Shown piece after piece: positions 6,659-15,528 of a stretch of 34,776 nucleotides of DNA. Under the pieces are notes generated by a model, which was given only the letters and a program-made list of their open reading frames with translations, had not been told where the DNA came from and ran no database searches. The translations under genes were made by a program, and so were the position numbers. The DNA comes from Bacteroidota bacterium (GTDB lineage Bacteria > Bacteroidota > Bacteroidia > Bacteroidales > Prolixibacteraceae). Within the stretch, counting starts at the first letter, position 1; each line of letters opens with the position of its first letter. The stretch lies in contig JAUYMU010000129.1 in NCBI GenBank assembly GCA_030698405.1, positions 1 through 34,776 of the forward strand, given 5' to 3'.

Positions 6659-8704
6659 CTATTTCATCTTCGCAACCGCTTCTTCCGTGGCTTTCAGAAT
6701 GGCTTCGTTCGAAAGTGGCTTTCCGACTGCCTGTTTCATCCATTCGTTCGGCGTTAACTGCCCCAGTGCGAAAATGCGCAGCACTTCAGGAGCAAACTCG
6801 TGCGTTTTGAAATGTTCTTCCAGCTGGAAATGAATGAGGTGGCCGAATGCGTAATTCGGAAGGTACATCGGCGAGTTGATCATGTGCGAATAAATGCCCA
6901 GAATGGGTTGGTCTTTCATGCCGAAAACCGGCGCGTAATAAGTGTTCCAGATGTCTTTGGTGATTGTCAGAACTGCGTCGCGCAACTCAGCTGCCGTAGC
7001 TTTCGGGTTGGCATACAGCCATTGCCACATTTTCATGTCAACCACCGAAACGCCCATAATTTCGTAAAGCGACCAGAAAATATCCAGTGTTTTCAGGGTT
7101 TCCTTCTCCGGATTCGTGTCTTTCATATTCAGCAAAAACAAGTCTCTTTCCTGAAATACAAATGCCAGCGCTTCGGTAAAAGCAGTATTCGGAACGCCGT
7201 TGATCATGTAATTCGGAACATCGTTGAGCGAAATAGTTTGTTCCACATTGTGACCGAACTCATGAATGGCAATGTTGTAGCCTTTGTAATTCATGCCAGT
7301 GGCCGGAATACGGGTGCGCAAATGTGCTTTTTCGGCTTTCATCGAAGCGCCCCATGCGTGTCCTGAACCACGCGCCGGATCAACGGCAATGCGCGAGGCA
7401 AGGAATTCCGACTTTTCTTTGGTGAATCCCAGTTTCAGGAGCAGGTTTCCCAAATCGGCTTCGAGCGCCAGCGCGTTCGGGTATTTCTTTTCGGTGATCG
7501 AATTCAGCATTTCTTCGTTGATCGAACTGCGGGCTTTAAAACCGTCGTACCAGATGTCCCAGGGAGCCAGGTCGCGTCCCAACCGTTTTTTGATGATTTC
7601 GGCCACTTCCTTAATTTGCGGTGAAGCCAGAAATTCGGTGAACAGTTTTTCAACTTCAGGCTGCGGAACCTGCATTCCTGCCGAAAAAGCGCGCTGAATG
7701 GCGGTTGGCATGGTCGGGCTAAATTCATCGACAGCCTGAAAAACATGAAAGTTATTCAGAATCTGCTGATATCGTCCATCGGTTTCAGCCGGACTTTCAG
7801 TTTTTGCACCTGTAACAAGTACTTCGTTGGTAATCGGGTTCCAGTCCTGATTTCCGGAGTTAATCACCACTTTCGGAATCGACTGATCGATGATACGCTG
7901 CATGACCTGATAGATCAGCCCCTGTTTTTCGTAGCCCACTTCCTTGTTGGAATAGTTGGCTTTTATTTCGTCGCGAAGGTTCCAGTGACTAAGCAAAACC
8001 ATGTCAGCAGGAAATAGTTTTTGGTTGTCTTTGTTCAGCAAATTGCCCATGTAAATGTTGTAATCGGCAATGTAGGCATCGCCTTCAGCCGAAACTTTCG
8101 ATTCCTGCTGAACCAATTCCGAAGGTACTCGTGAGTTGAATACATCGCCCATCCGTGCAAAACCCCATTCCAGCGGCGACCATTCCGACGCGAGTTGATT
8201 CTTTTCTTCGGTTGAATAATACGGAAAGTTGAGGGCAACGATGAAAGCGATTTTGTTGCCGTAAAAATCGTTCATCAGGTGGGCGCCAGGATTGTAACCT
8301 GCAAACAGTGGGTCGATAGGCAGAACTTCGCCCTTCTGAAGCTGCACATTCTCCTGCATATCGAGTGCCAGTTTGTTGAAATGTCCGTAAAGCGATTCGA
8401 AATATTCCGAAAAACGGGTGAAAGTAGCTTCCTTTTTTGCAGGATCGGCTATGAAATTTTCGGTACAGAACGTAATAAATTCTTCCGCAGTTCCATCCGC
8501 ATCGCGCCAAAGAGAAGCGGCATGTTTGACTCCTTTTTCGGTCAGGGCAGCATCACTGCCCGGATTTTTTTCACTGATGGCTTTAATGGCCGCGAAAACG
8601 GTTGCTTCGGAAATTCCGACCAGAGCGCCTTGTTTCTTTTCGGTTTTCTGACAAGCTGGAATCATAACAAAACAGGCTAAAATGAAAATGAAATTTTTGA
8701 TCAT
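6659..8704 (-). CDS. zinc metallopeptidase lipoprotein with HEFGH-x25-E motif
   Basis: 681 residues from the ATG at 8704. The signal peptide ends MIPAC, a lipobox. The catalytic block reads HEFGH followed, after 25 residues, by E in TEALAF. That HExxH-x25-E spacing is the gluzincin arrangement of family M3; the rest does not obviously follow a well-known M3 enzyme, so substrate and sub-family stay open. It is expected to be anchored on the periplasmic or outer face and to act on peptides. An upstream in-frame extension to 8797 lacks a signal peptide at its start and is rejected. This gene is visibly richer in G+C than its neighbours, which gives long spurious open frames on the opposite strand and may point to different ancestry. 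Confidence 0.75.
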   Translation of the reverse strand: MIKNFIFILACFVMIPACQKTEKKQGALVGISEATVFAAIKAISEKNPGSDAALTEKGVKHAASLWRDADGTAEEFITFCTENFIADPAKKEATFTRFSEYFESLYGHFNKLALDMQENVQLQKGEVLPIDPLFAGYNPGAHLMNDFYGNKIAFIVALNFPYYSTEEKNQLASEWSPLEWGFARMGDVFNSRVPSELVQQESKVSAEGDAYIADYNIYMGNLLNKDNQKLFPADMVLLSHWNLRDEIKANYSNKEVGYEKQGLIYQVMQRIIDQSIPKVVINSGNQDWNPITNEVLVTGAKTESPAETDGRYQQILNNFHVFQAVDEFSPTMPTAIQRAFSAGMQVPQPEVEKLFTEFLASPQIKEVAEIIKKRLGRDLAPWDIWYDGFKARSSINEEMLNSITEKKYPNALALEADLGNLLLKLGFTKEKSEFLASRIAVDPARGSGHAWGASMKAEKAHLRTRIPATGMNYKGYNIAIHEFGHNVEQTISLNDVPNYMINGVPNTAFTEALAFVFQERDLFLLNMKDTNPEKETLKTLDIFWSLYEIMGVSVVDMKMWQWLYANPKATAAELRDAVLTITKDIWNTYYAPVFGMKDQPILGIYSHMINSPMYLPNYAFGHLIHFQLEEHFKTHEFAPEVLRIFALGQLTPNEWMKQAVGKPLSNEAILKATEEAVAKMK

Positions 8705-8882
8705 ATCGTATGTGAGTTTTTTGTTGTTCGATTGAAAGCCCAAAATACCAAAAAATAAAAGATTAATGCTATGATGTTTGGCAGGGTGGTACGACATAAA
8801 TAATTATCTTGCAAAATCAATGGATTCAGACAATTTAGCCATACATAAAAAGAGTGACTGAATCGTTGAATCATCAGATTAA

Positions 8883-10058
8883 ATGATTTATATATCAGAT
8901 ATTTGCAAGCTTATGATTGTTGAAGAACGAGTTCTCGGGTACATTGCAAAAGCCCAAACGGAAGATGTTAGTCCATTTTATATTTACGATATTCAGGCCA
9001 TTCGGAAAAAATGTGCTGATTTCAGTTCAATTCCATACCGGAATAAGTCTATTCACTTTGCCACCATGGCCAATATCAATCCTGAATTTTTAGCGGTTGT
9101 GAAGTGTTCGAACCTGAATGTTTTTGTAAACTCACCGAAGCATCTTGAAAGTGTTAAAGAAGCCGGATTTAAAGGATCAGAGATAGTTTTCACCTCCTCC
9201 GCCATGTCGGAAAATGTGATGAAAAAGATTTTTGCTGAGAATTTGCAGGTCAATCTTGATTCTGTCGGGCAGCTTGAATTATGGCAGCGTTTATTTCCTG
9301 AAAAAGCGGTTGGAATTCGCTGCAACATTGGCGGAATGGTCAAACCGTATTCTACCCGTGCCGGTTTTTTCCTGGGCAAAGAAAGCAGGTTGGGATTAAC
9401 CGTCGATGAAATTAAAGGAATCGCAAACAAGCAAATTATCAAGGGATTGCATTTGTATGTTGGCACCGATATTTTTGATGCCAACTATTTTATCGGATGT
9501 TACCGGGCTCTGATCGAACTTTCGTATGATTTCCCTGAGCTTGAATATTTGAATTTCGGTGGCGGTTTTGGCGTTTCGGAGCAGGGAGATGAATTCTTTG
9601 ACATCAAAACTTACGGCGAAAAAGTGAGCGCCCTGATGGACGAAGTTTCGTTGAAAAGAGGCAAATCAATACAAATGATTCTGGAACCCGGACGAATAAT
9701 TGGCGGGGAAGCGGGTTGTTTTGTTTGTCAGGTGACGGACGTGAAAGAAAGGGAAAATCAGGTTTTCGTAGGGGTAAACGCATCAACGGCACAGTTTACC
9801 CGACCGTTGATTTATCCTGAATCTGCCAATCATCCGGTTGTAATTATCAGGAATGGTGCTTTGCTGGAAACAGAAAATCAGGTAAATACCACCATTTATG
9901 GCTGCTCAACGTATTCGCGCGATATCTTCTGTAAAGGCAAACAATTGCCGCAGCTTTCCATTGGCGATTTGGTAATTTTTGCCAATTCCGGTTCGTATTG
10001 CGCTTCATCGTATTGCGAATTTTTGGGCTTTGATAAACCGAAAGAGATTTTCTTATGA
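8883..10058 (+). CDS. PLP fold-type III (DapDC/ODC-like) decarboxylase homologue lacking the PLP lysine
   Basis: 391 residues with the two-domain layout of diaminopimelate/ornithine decarboxylases: an alanine-racemase-like barrel at about 30-290 and a C-terminal beta domain at about 295-391. Conserved landmarks are SRLGL (168-172), H190..VGTD, the glycine loop GGGFG (226-230), EPGR (268-271), a Cys (GCSTYSRD, Cys341) and GSY (Tyr372). The motif that normally reads YAxKAN, with the lysine that binds PLP, is FATMAN (59-64), so Met62 stands where the Schiff-base lysine should be. The protein may bind PLP without a covalent bond, do other chemistry, or be a regulatory pseudoenzyme. An alternative start is the ATG at 8913. 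It precedes the radical SAM cassette on the same strand and may work with it. Confidence 0.8.
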   Translation: MIYISDICKLMIVEERVLGYIAKAQTEDVSPFYIYDIQAIRKKCADFSSIPYRNKSIHFATMANINPEFLAVVKCSNLNVFVNSPKHLESVKEAGFKGSEIVFTSSAMSENVMKKIFAENLQVNLDSVGQLELWQRLFPEKAVGIRCNIGGMVKPYSTRAGFFLGKESRLGLTVDEIKGIANKQIIKGLHLYVGTDIFDANYFIGCYRALIELSYDFPELEYLNFGGGFGVSEQGDEFFDIKTYGEKVSALMDEVSLKRGKSIQMILEPGRIIGGEAGCFVCQVTDVKERENQVFVGVNASTAQFTRPLIYPESANHPVVIIRNGALLETENQVNTTIYGCSTYSRDIFCKGKQLPQLSIGDLVIFANSGSYCASSYCEFLGFDKPKEIFL

Positions 10059-10147
10059 AACGAACCCCGATGTATCAGGGTCACTCTTTATAAACAGGTT
10101 AAACAATGGGAAATTAATAACAAGCGGGCCAACATTAATTCATAGTC

Positions 10148-10331
10148 TTAAAAAACCTTATTTTTAAAGAAAAAACCTCAGTAGAAAGGTCACGAAAATA
10201 CGACCAAACCTTATTACCTTATTTATGAAAGTTGAATACAAAAGACAATCATCCCAAAATAAGGTAATAAGGTTGTAGAATATGAGCATGAGTTTTCTAC
10301 TGAGGTTGCCTTTTAAAATAATGTTTTAAAA
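10148..10331. repeat. nested-palindrome element, copy 1 (MITE-like or structured RNA)
   Basis: Three concentric inverted repeats. The outer pair (10148-10169 with 10310-10331) is imperfect. The middle pair (10174-10187 with 10294-10307; AACCTCAGTAGAAA) is a perfect 14 bp. The inner pair (10207-10224 with 10257-10274; AACCTTATTACCTTATTT) is a perfect 18 bp. A second copy lies at 15189-15359. This element fills most of the 315-bp gap between the PLP-like gene and the cassette; nothing else was seen in that gap. Confidence 0.85.
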
Positions 10332-10373
10332 AAGTCAATGTTACTTGAATACAATTAATAACAATATTTTCGA

Positions 10374-11465
10374 ATGATCCCGGAATTTTTAGAAGGAAAA
10401 TCAGCCTATAAAATCTTCCAAAGTGTTGGAAAGACTGTTTACAAGGACAATCCGTTCTACAGGGGAACCGAGTCGGGAATTGAAAAGCTTTTGTTGAACG
10501 AAAATTCGGCTTTCAGAAATCATTCTGACATTAAAATGTTTGTATTGAGAGATGGAAATCAGCTGGTGGCGCGATTTGCAGTCATTCACGATTACTGGTT
10601 GGACGCGTGTCTTCAACTTTCATTTTTTGAGGCCCTTGCCGATTTAGGCGATATTTTTCCCATCATCAAAAAGGAGATTCAAAAGCACTATCCAACCTGC
10701 AAAAAGGTAATCGTCGGAATCAATGGGCATCTGAATTACGGAGCGGGGTTTTTGCTGAATAGGTTCGACGAAGTGCCGCTTTTCGGTTTGCCTTATACAC
10801 CGCGTTATTATCCTGAATATTTTAAAGGATTGACTCAGAAGAAGATGTTCTCTTACCGGTTTTCGATGGAAGTCTATCACCAATGGGCCAATTCTTACCC
10901 TGCATCCCGGCAACTGGACGGGCTAACCGTTCGGTACATGGACAAAAAAAACATACAATCAGAAAGCGCCATTTACACCAAACTGAACAACGAAGCATTC
11001 ATAGCGCATCCATACTGGGTCGATCGCGAAGAAGCGGAGGATTTGGAACTCTTCAAACCGTTTCGTTATTTGCTCGACAATGAAAATCTGATCATTGCCG
11101 AAATGAATGGGGAACCCATCGGTTTTTACTTTTGGTATCCCGATTTTAATCAGTTGGTACCTTCGAAACGTGATTTTAATCTCTGGGATATCATCAATTA
11201 CCGAATTTTGAACAAGGAAATCGACACGTTCCGTTTTACTGAAATCGGGATCATCCCCAAATATCGGAGAAGTCCGGTGGCGTTGGCTTTGATCAGCAAA
11301 TCGCTTCCGAAACTGATTGAAAAAGGATACAAATATTGCGAAGGCGGTTTTATTTTCGAGGAGAACAAAGCGTCGATTGCTTTTGTAAGCCGGATTCTGG
11401 AACGCTGTTACGGCGAAAAACCAGAACCTTACAGAGAATTTGCCGTTTATGAAACAAATCTATGA
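10374..11465 (+). CDS. YghO-like GNAT-fold protein, function unknown
   Basis: 363 residues, cytoplasmic, no signal peptide. The N-terminal part (DNPFYRG, about 25-30; FVLRDGNQLVARFAVI, about 58-73; SFFEALAD) and the centre (GxNGHLNYGAGFLLNRFDEVP and YTPRYYPEYFKG) follow the pattern of the YghO family. The C-terminal half (about 190-360) contains a second GNAT-like segment with EIGIIPKYRRSPVALAL, a region resembling the acyl-CoA pyrophosphate loop. No family member has a function I can name. It is the first gene of a four-gene run; its stop overlaps the next start by 4 nt (ATGA), so translation is probably coupled. Element copy 1 ends about 42 nt upstream of its start. Confidence 0.7.
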   Translation: MIPEFLEGKSAYKIFQSVGKTVYKDNPFYRGTESGIEKLLLNENSAFRNHSDIKMFVLRDGNQLVARFAVIHDYWLDACLQLSFFEALADLGDIFPIIKKEIQKHYPTCKKVIVGINGHLNYGAGFLLNRFDEVPLFGLPYTPRYYPEYFKGLTQKKMFSYRFSMEVYHQWANSYPASRQLDGLTVRYMDKKNIQSESAIYTKLNNEAFIAHPYWVDREEAEDLELFKPFRYLLDNENLIIAEMNGEPIGFYFWYPDFNQLVPSKRDFNLWDIINYRILNKEIDTFRFTEIGIIPKYRRSPVALALISKSLPKLIEKGYKYCEGGFIFEENKASIAFVSRILERCYGEKPEPYREFAVYETNL

Positions 11466-12472
11466 ACCAGTATATTGAGAAAAGATTAGTGGCCAAAGAT
11501 TTGCCAGACGAGTGGAATCTGCTGGCGGAAAACTATTTTCAGAAACGGGAATTTTTAAGCTATACTGAAAAATATAACCCTTGCGTGCAACGATATTATT
11601 GCCTTTATGAGCACGATAAACTCCTTGCTGCTGCCATTATCTATTCTTTGCGCCTCGATTTATTTACCTACCTCCGGATTAAAAGTCCGCTAAAAATGAA
11701 CATTGCCGGAATTCCCTGTTCTGTTTCTTCTTCAGGAATATTTGGCAGCAAGGAACACAAAGAACAGCTTAAAAATTTCATCTTCATCAATGAAAAAGGC
11801 TTTGTACTCTTTCTGAATCTGGATGAAAAACCCCTTCATGAAACAAATGCAACGGGTAAAACTCTGCCAACCATTCTGCTAAAAAATACCTTCAAATCGT
11901 GGGAAGAATACCTCGTTCATTTACGGTCGGATTACCGCCGGAGGTTGCAGAAAATAACCAAAACCGGCTCCGGCACTGAACTGATTAAAACCGCTTGTTC
12001 TGTTTTCGACGAAGAAATGTACCGGCAGTATTTGCAGGTTTATTCGAAAAGTACCGCAAAACTCGAAAAATTAAGTTTTTCCTTTTTTAAGAATCTGCCT
12101 CCGGAATTTCATCTTGTAGCTTGTCGCAAAAACGGGCGGACAATCGGTTGGAACATCCTTTTACAGAGCGACCGTTCGCTGTTTTTCTTTTTGGGCGGCA
12201 TCGACTATCAGCAGAACGCCGAAAATCAAACCTACCTGAAACTATTAACCAACATTGTTGCTGAAGGAATCGTGCAAGGTGTTGATCTGATTGACCTTGG
12301 GCAAACTGCTGAAATTCCGAAAATGCGGTTGGGCGGGCAAGCTCAGACAAAATACATGGAGGCCAGGCACAGCAATTCCCTTTTTCATCGCCTGCTTAAA
12401 TTCAATGAAAAATCGCTGGAATACAAAAAAGAGATTTTCAATCACCATGTAATGAAGGAGATAAATTTATGA
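11462..12472 (+). CDS. BioF2/FemAB-like acyltransferase (GNAT fold)
   Basis: 336 residues, no signal peptide. The C-terminal half carries the pattern of Acetyltransf_6/FemAB-like proteins: W..YL..LRSDYRRRLQKI (about 155-172), a helical middle with YLQVYSKSTAKLEKL, the strand block LVACRKNGRTIGWNILL, then GGIDYQQN and DLIDLGQT....MRLGG at the end. FemAB-type proteins form amide bonds with aminoacyl or acyl donors, and the acceptor here is unknown. Both ends overlap neighbours by 4 nt (11462-11465 and 12469-12472). That arrangement implies it works stoichiometrically with the YghO-like protein and the radical SAM enzyme that follows. Confidence 0.68.
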   Translation: MNQYIEKRLVAKDLPDEWNLLAENYFQKREFLSYTEKYNPCVQRYYCLYEHDKLLAAAIIYSLRLDLFTYLRIKSPLKMNIAGIPCSVSSSGIFGSKEHKEQLKNFIFINEKGFVLFLNLDEKPLHETNATGKTLPTILLKNTFKSWEEYLVHLRSDYRRRLQKITKTGSGTELIKTACSVFDEEMYRQYLQVYSKSTAKLEKLSFSFFKNLPPEFHLVACRKNGRTIGWNILLQSDRSLFFFLGGIDYQQNAENQTYLKLLTNIVAEGIVQGVDLIDLGQTAEIPKMRLGGQAQTKYMEARHSNSLFHRLLKFNEKSLEYKKEIFNHHVMKEINL

Positions 12473-13839
12473 GGATATTGTTTGTTCGTCCCGACAACTC
12501 GCCTGAAACCATTGGCTTGCAGCATCTGATGGTGGTTGAACCTTTGGAACTGGAAATTCTGTACACACTGATTCGCGAACACGATACGGCGGAAATTATC
12601 GACATGCTGCTCGAAAAACGGAGCATTGAATATTTCATCAGGAAGTTCAATCCCGATGTGTTTTGCGTAACCGGCTACATCACCAATGTTTCAAAAATGA
12701 TTGAATACTGCCAGATTGCAAAATCAATTAATCCGGAAATTGTCACCATTGTTGGAGGTGTTCATTGCGAAGTTTGTCCTGAAGATTTTGAGAGCGAACA
12801 CATTGATTTCAGGGTGATTCGGAATGCAGCCGTTACTTTTACCGGCTTGCTGAATTACATTGAATATCAGCAGGAACTTCCTTCAGGAATAGCAAAAAAA
12901 GGCGAAAATATTATTCCTGCAACTCTTCCGCCGTTCAATTTTAAAATACCCATCGCCAACCGTCAGTCGGTAAAAAAGTATCGCGACAATTACTTCTACA
13001 TTTTTAGCGATCGGGTCGCACTGATGAAAACTTCGTTTGGCTGTCCGTTCAATTGTAGCTTTTGCTTTTGCACGGTTATTACACAGGGCAAGTATTTCCA
13101 GCGCGATATGATGGAAGTTATGCAGGAATTGGAACAATTGGAGGAAAAAGAGATATACATTGTGGACGATGATTTTCTGGCGGATAAAACATGGCTCGAG
13201 CTGTTTATTCAGGAAGTAAAAACGCGAAAAATTGCAAAAAACTATTTGGTTTACGGACGTGCCGATTTTATTGCCAACAATGCGGATTTAATGAAGGAAC
13301 TCGCTGGAATTGGCCTGAAAACCGTGATCGTTGGTTTCGAAAGTTTCTTTGAAAAAGACCTTGAAAAATACAATAAGAACACCAAGGTCGGTTTGTACAA
13401 ACAAACCATGCAAGTGCTGAAAGCCAACAAAATAGATTGTTTTGCCACGATGATTGTGTCGCCCGATTGGGACAAAGCTGACTTCAAAAAAATGGTTCAA
13501 TCGGTGAAAGAGCTTGGAATTCACTACGTCAATCTTCAACCGCTGACACCATTGCCAAAAACGAATTTTGAATCGCCGGTTGAATCTTTGCTCATCAAAA
13601 GAACCGAATACGACAAATGGGATTTGGCACATGTCAGCATTCAACCAACGAAAATGAGCGTGGCCGAGTATTACAAAGAGATTCTGAAAGCGTATAATTC
13701 AATCCTTTTTCAGCCCGCAATTTTGCTGAAATACCTTGTTAACAATTCGCCCAAAATGTTGTACCGAATGTTGATGGGCAGCATCAGGGTGGGAAATCAG
13801 TACAAACGAAAAATAAAGGAAGCCTCCAGATATGCCTAA
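12469..13839 (+). CDS. B12-binding-type radical SAM enzyme 1
   Basis: 456 residues. The N-terminal ~130 residues look like a cobalamin-binding Rossmann domain (RILFVRPDN; DVFCVTGYI; IVTIVGGVH), but the classical DxHxxG histidine motif is not evident, as in BchE-type enzymes. The usual GEGE segment before the linker is replaced by RNAAVTF. The radical SAM core starts at SFGCPFNCSFC, giving the Fe4S4 ligands C192, C196 and C199 (CX3CX2C); an extra Cys201 follows. DDDF occurs downstream in the barrel, as in related enzymes with a DDNF or similar strand. The C-terminal tail is helical and basic. Such enzymes do methylation, cyclisation or C-C bond chemistry; this substrate is unknown. The stop overlaps the next start by 8 nt. 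Confidence 0.85.
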   Translation: MRILFVRPDNSPETIGLQHLMVVEPLELEILYTLIREHDTAEIIDMLLEKRSIEYFIRKFNPDVFCVTGYITNVSKMIEYCQIAKSINPEIVTIVGGVHCEVCPEDFESEHIDFRVIRNAAVTFTGLLNYIEYQQELPSGIAKKGENIIPATLPPFNFKIPIANRQSVKKYRDNYFYIFSDRVALMKTSFGCPFNCSFCFCTVITQGKYFQRDMMEVMQELEQLEEKEIYIVDDDFLADKTWLELFIQEVKTRKIAKNYLVYGRADFIANNADLMKELAGIGLKTVIVGFESFFEKDLEKYNKNTKVGLYKQTMQVLKANKIDCFATMIVSPDWDKADFKKMVQSVKELGIHYVNLQPLTPLPKTNFESPVESLLIKRTEYDKWDLAHVSIQPTKMSVAEYYKEILKAYNSILFQPAILLKYLVNNSPKMLYRMLMGSIRVGNQYKRKIKEASRYA

Positions 13840-15154
13840 GATTTTATTTATCCAACCCACTCAATATGCCGAAAATGGCAAATTGTGCAAGCAGTCGAAA
13901 ATTCACCTGCCCGGACTGGCATTTCCGCTTTTGGCGGCTTATACCCCAAAACACTGGGAAGTTGAATTGTGCATCGAAGTAATTGATGTGGTGAATTTTG
14001 ATTCGGATGCCGACATTATTGGAATTGGCACCATGGGACATGCCACTTTTCGGGGAATCGAGATTGCCAAAGAGTTTAAAAAGCGAAACAAAACAGTGGT
14101 AATGGGCGGTTACATGGCTTCGATTGCCAAAGAGGAAGCCATCAAATATGTGGATTCGGTGGTGGTGGGTGATGCTGAGATTTCGTACCTGAAAATGCTG
14201 GAAGATTTCGAAAAGCATGGAAAATTGCAGCCATTTTACGATTATCCGATTACGAAATTAGAGAACTTGCCCGTTCCCAGATACGACTTGCTTCTGAAAA
14301 AGCAGATTGGCGACATGTTGCCGGTTCAGGCCGGAAGAGGGTGCACTTTTACCTGTTCTTTTTGTTCCATCGCCTGTTTGTACGAAGGAAAATATTTGTT
14401 TCGACCGGTCGATGAAGTTATCAGGGACATTAAAGCGGTGAAAGAGTTGGGATTCAAACGGTTTTATTTAATCGACGACAACATCGTTTCCAACCCGTCG
14501 TACCTGAAAGAACTCTGCGAAAAAATCGCTCCGTTGAAGATGCACTGGGCAAGCCAGTGTGCGCTGCACCTTGCAAAAAAGACCGATTTGCTCAAACTGG
14601 TAGTGAAATCGGGTTGCGATTTAATGAGTTTTGGCGTTGAAAGCATTGATCAGGAATCGTTGAACAGTCTGGAAAAACCTTGGGTGAAAGTTAGCGAACA
14701 CGCAGAAAATTTCAGAATACTAAGCGAAGCCGGAATTACCGTCAGCACCGAAATGATTGTCGGAACTGACTTCGACACGGAGGAATCCATTCGCGCCACT
14801 TTTGACTTTATACATCTGAATAAAGTGCCCATTCCACGTTTTTACATCCTGACTCCAGTTCCCGGAACAGCACTATTCAGGCAATTCAAGGAACAGGGAC
14901 GTTTGCTGACGGAAGATTTGAAAGAGTTTAACGGGGCGCAATGCGTGCATATTCCTGATAAAATCAGTCCTGAAAATCTGACACGAATGTACTGGTGGCT
15001 CAATAATCGGATCTTTTCCTTGAAAAGTATTGTTCACAGGGTTTTGCTCAACAAGTACCTTTGGAGAAACCCTAAAATGTTGCTGTTCGCTCTTGGTGTA
15101 AATTTCCACTATCGCTATTATGTGAGAAAGAAGGTAACTCCGAATATTTTTTAA
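13832..15154 (+). CDS. B12-binding-type radical SAM enzyme 2
   Basis: 440 residues. The N-terminal cobalamin-like fold (KILFIQPTQ; DIIGIGTMGHATF; VVMGGYMAS) has its segment before the linker as VVVGDAEISYL, close to the common GE(G)E form. The cluster motif is GRGCTFTCSFCS with ligands C171, C175 and C178 (CX3CX2C). The barrel contains FYLIDDNI and GVESIDQ, typical of the B12-radical SAM group. The C-terminal region, with TPVPGTALFRQFKEQGRL and a helix ending in RVLLNKYLWRNP, recalls the DUF4070-like tail. It is clearly a paralogue of the previous gene and the last gene of the cassette. No function can be named. Element copy 2 follows 35 nt after the stop. Confidence 0.86.
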   Translation: MPKILFIQPTQYAENGKLCKQSKIHLPGLAFPLLAAYTPKHWEVELCIEVIDVVNFDSDADIIGIGTMGHATFRGIEIAKEFKKRNKTVVMGGYMASIAKEEAIKYVDSVVVGDAEISYLKMLEDFEKHGKLQPFYDYPITKLENLPVPRYDLLLKKQIGDMLPVQAGRGCTFTCSFCSIACLYEGKYLFRPVDEVIRDIKAVKELGFKRFYLIDDNIVSNPSYLKELCEKIAPLKMHWASQCALHLAKKTDLLKLVVKSGCDLMSFGVESIDQESLNSLEKPWVKVSEHAENFRILSEAGITVSTEMIVGTDFDTEESIRATFDFIHLNKVPIPRFYILTPVPGTALFRQFKEQGRLLTEDLKEFNGAQCVHIPDKISPENLTRMYWWLNNRIFSLKSIVHRVLLNKYLWRNPKMLLFALGVNFHYRYYVRKKVTPNIF

Positions 15155-15188
15155 GAAACATCAAATTGGATCAACCTTAATACGATGT

Positions 15189-15359
15189 CTTAAAAAACCT
15201 TATTTTTGAAGAAAAAAAACTCAGTAGAAAGGAAATAACTAACATAACCAAACCTTATTACCTTATTAATATGACTATCAACCCAAAATAAGGTAATAAG
15301 GTTGTGGGCTGAAGCGTGGATTTTCTGCTGAGGTAACCGTTTAAAATAAGGTTTTAAAG
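15189..15359. repeat. nested-palindrome element, copy 2
   Basis: Same architecture as 10148-10331. Outer arms AAAACCTTATTTT (15194-15206 with 15343-15355) are perfect. Middle arms CTCAGTAGAAA (15220-15230) pair with 15322-15332, with one G-T pair. Inner arms AACCTTATTACCTTATT (15251-15267 with 15287-15303) are perfect over 17 bp. Arms are conserved between copies while loop sequences differ. Confidence 0.85.
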
Positions 15360-15528
15360 AAAAGGCGATCAATATTAATTCGATATGGGATCACTCAAAA
15401 AGATTTCTTTCTTATTACTTAAATCCAGATTTTTTTAAGCAAACATTGAAACTGTTTGTTCAATAACAAAGAGAATCCTGTCTGCGATTATTAGAAAAGC
15501 AGTAAAACCTAATTTAAAGACAGAACAA
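15360..15528. other. intergenic region without a recognisable gene
   Basis: The remainder of the 374-bp gap between the cassette and the acidic protein gene. It is AT-rich and I see no ORF, RNA or clear promoter; it presumably holds the promoter of the gene at 15529. Confidence 0.5.

Noticed and set aside
7293-8510. Long open frames on both strands inside the metallopeptidase gene
   Set aside because: They arise from the higher G+C and strong codon bias of the real gene; their translations show no domain, signal peptide or start context.
10148-15359. Cassette as a composite transposon
   Set aside because: The paired palindromes resemble mobile ends, but there is no transposase or integrase gene and no clear target-site duplication could be read by eye. 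Kept only as a question.
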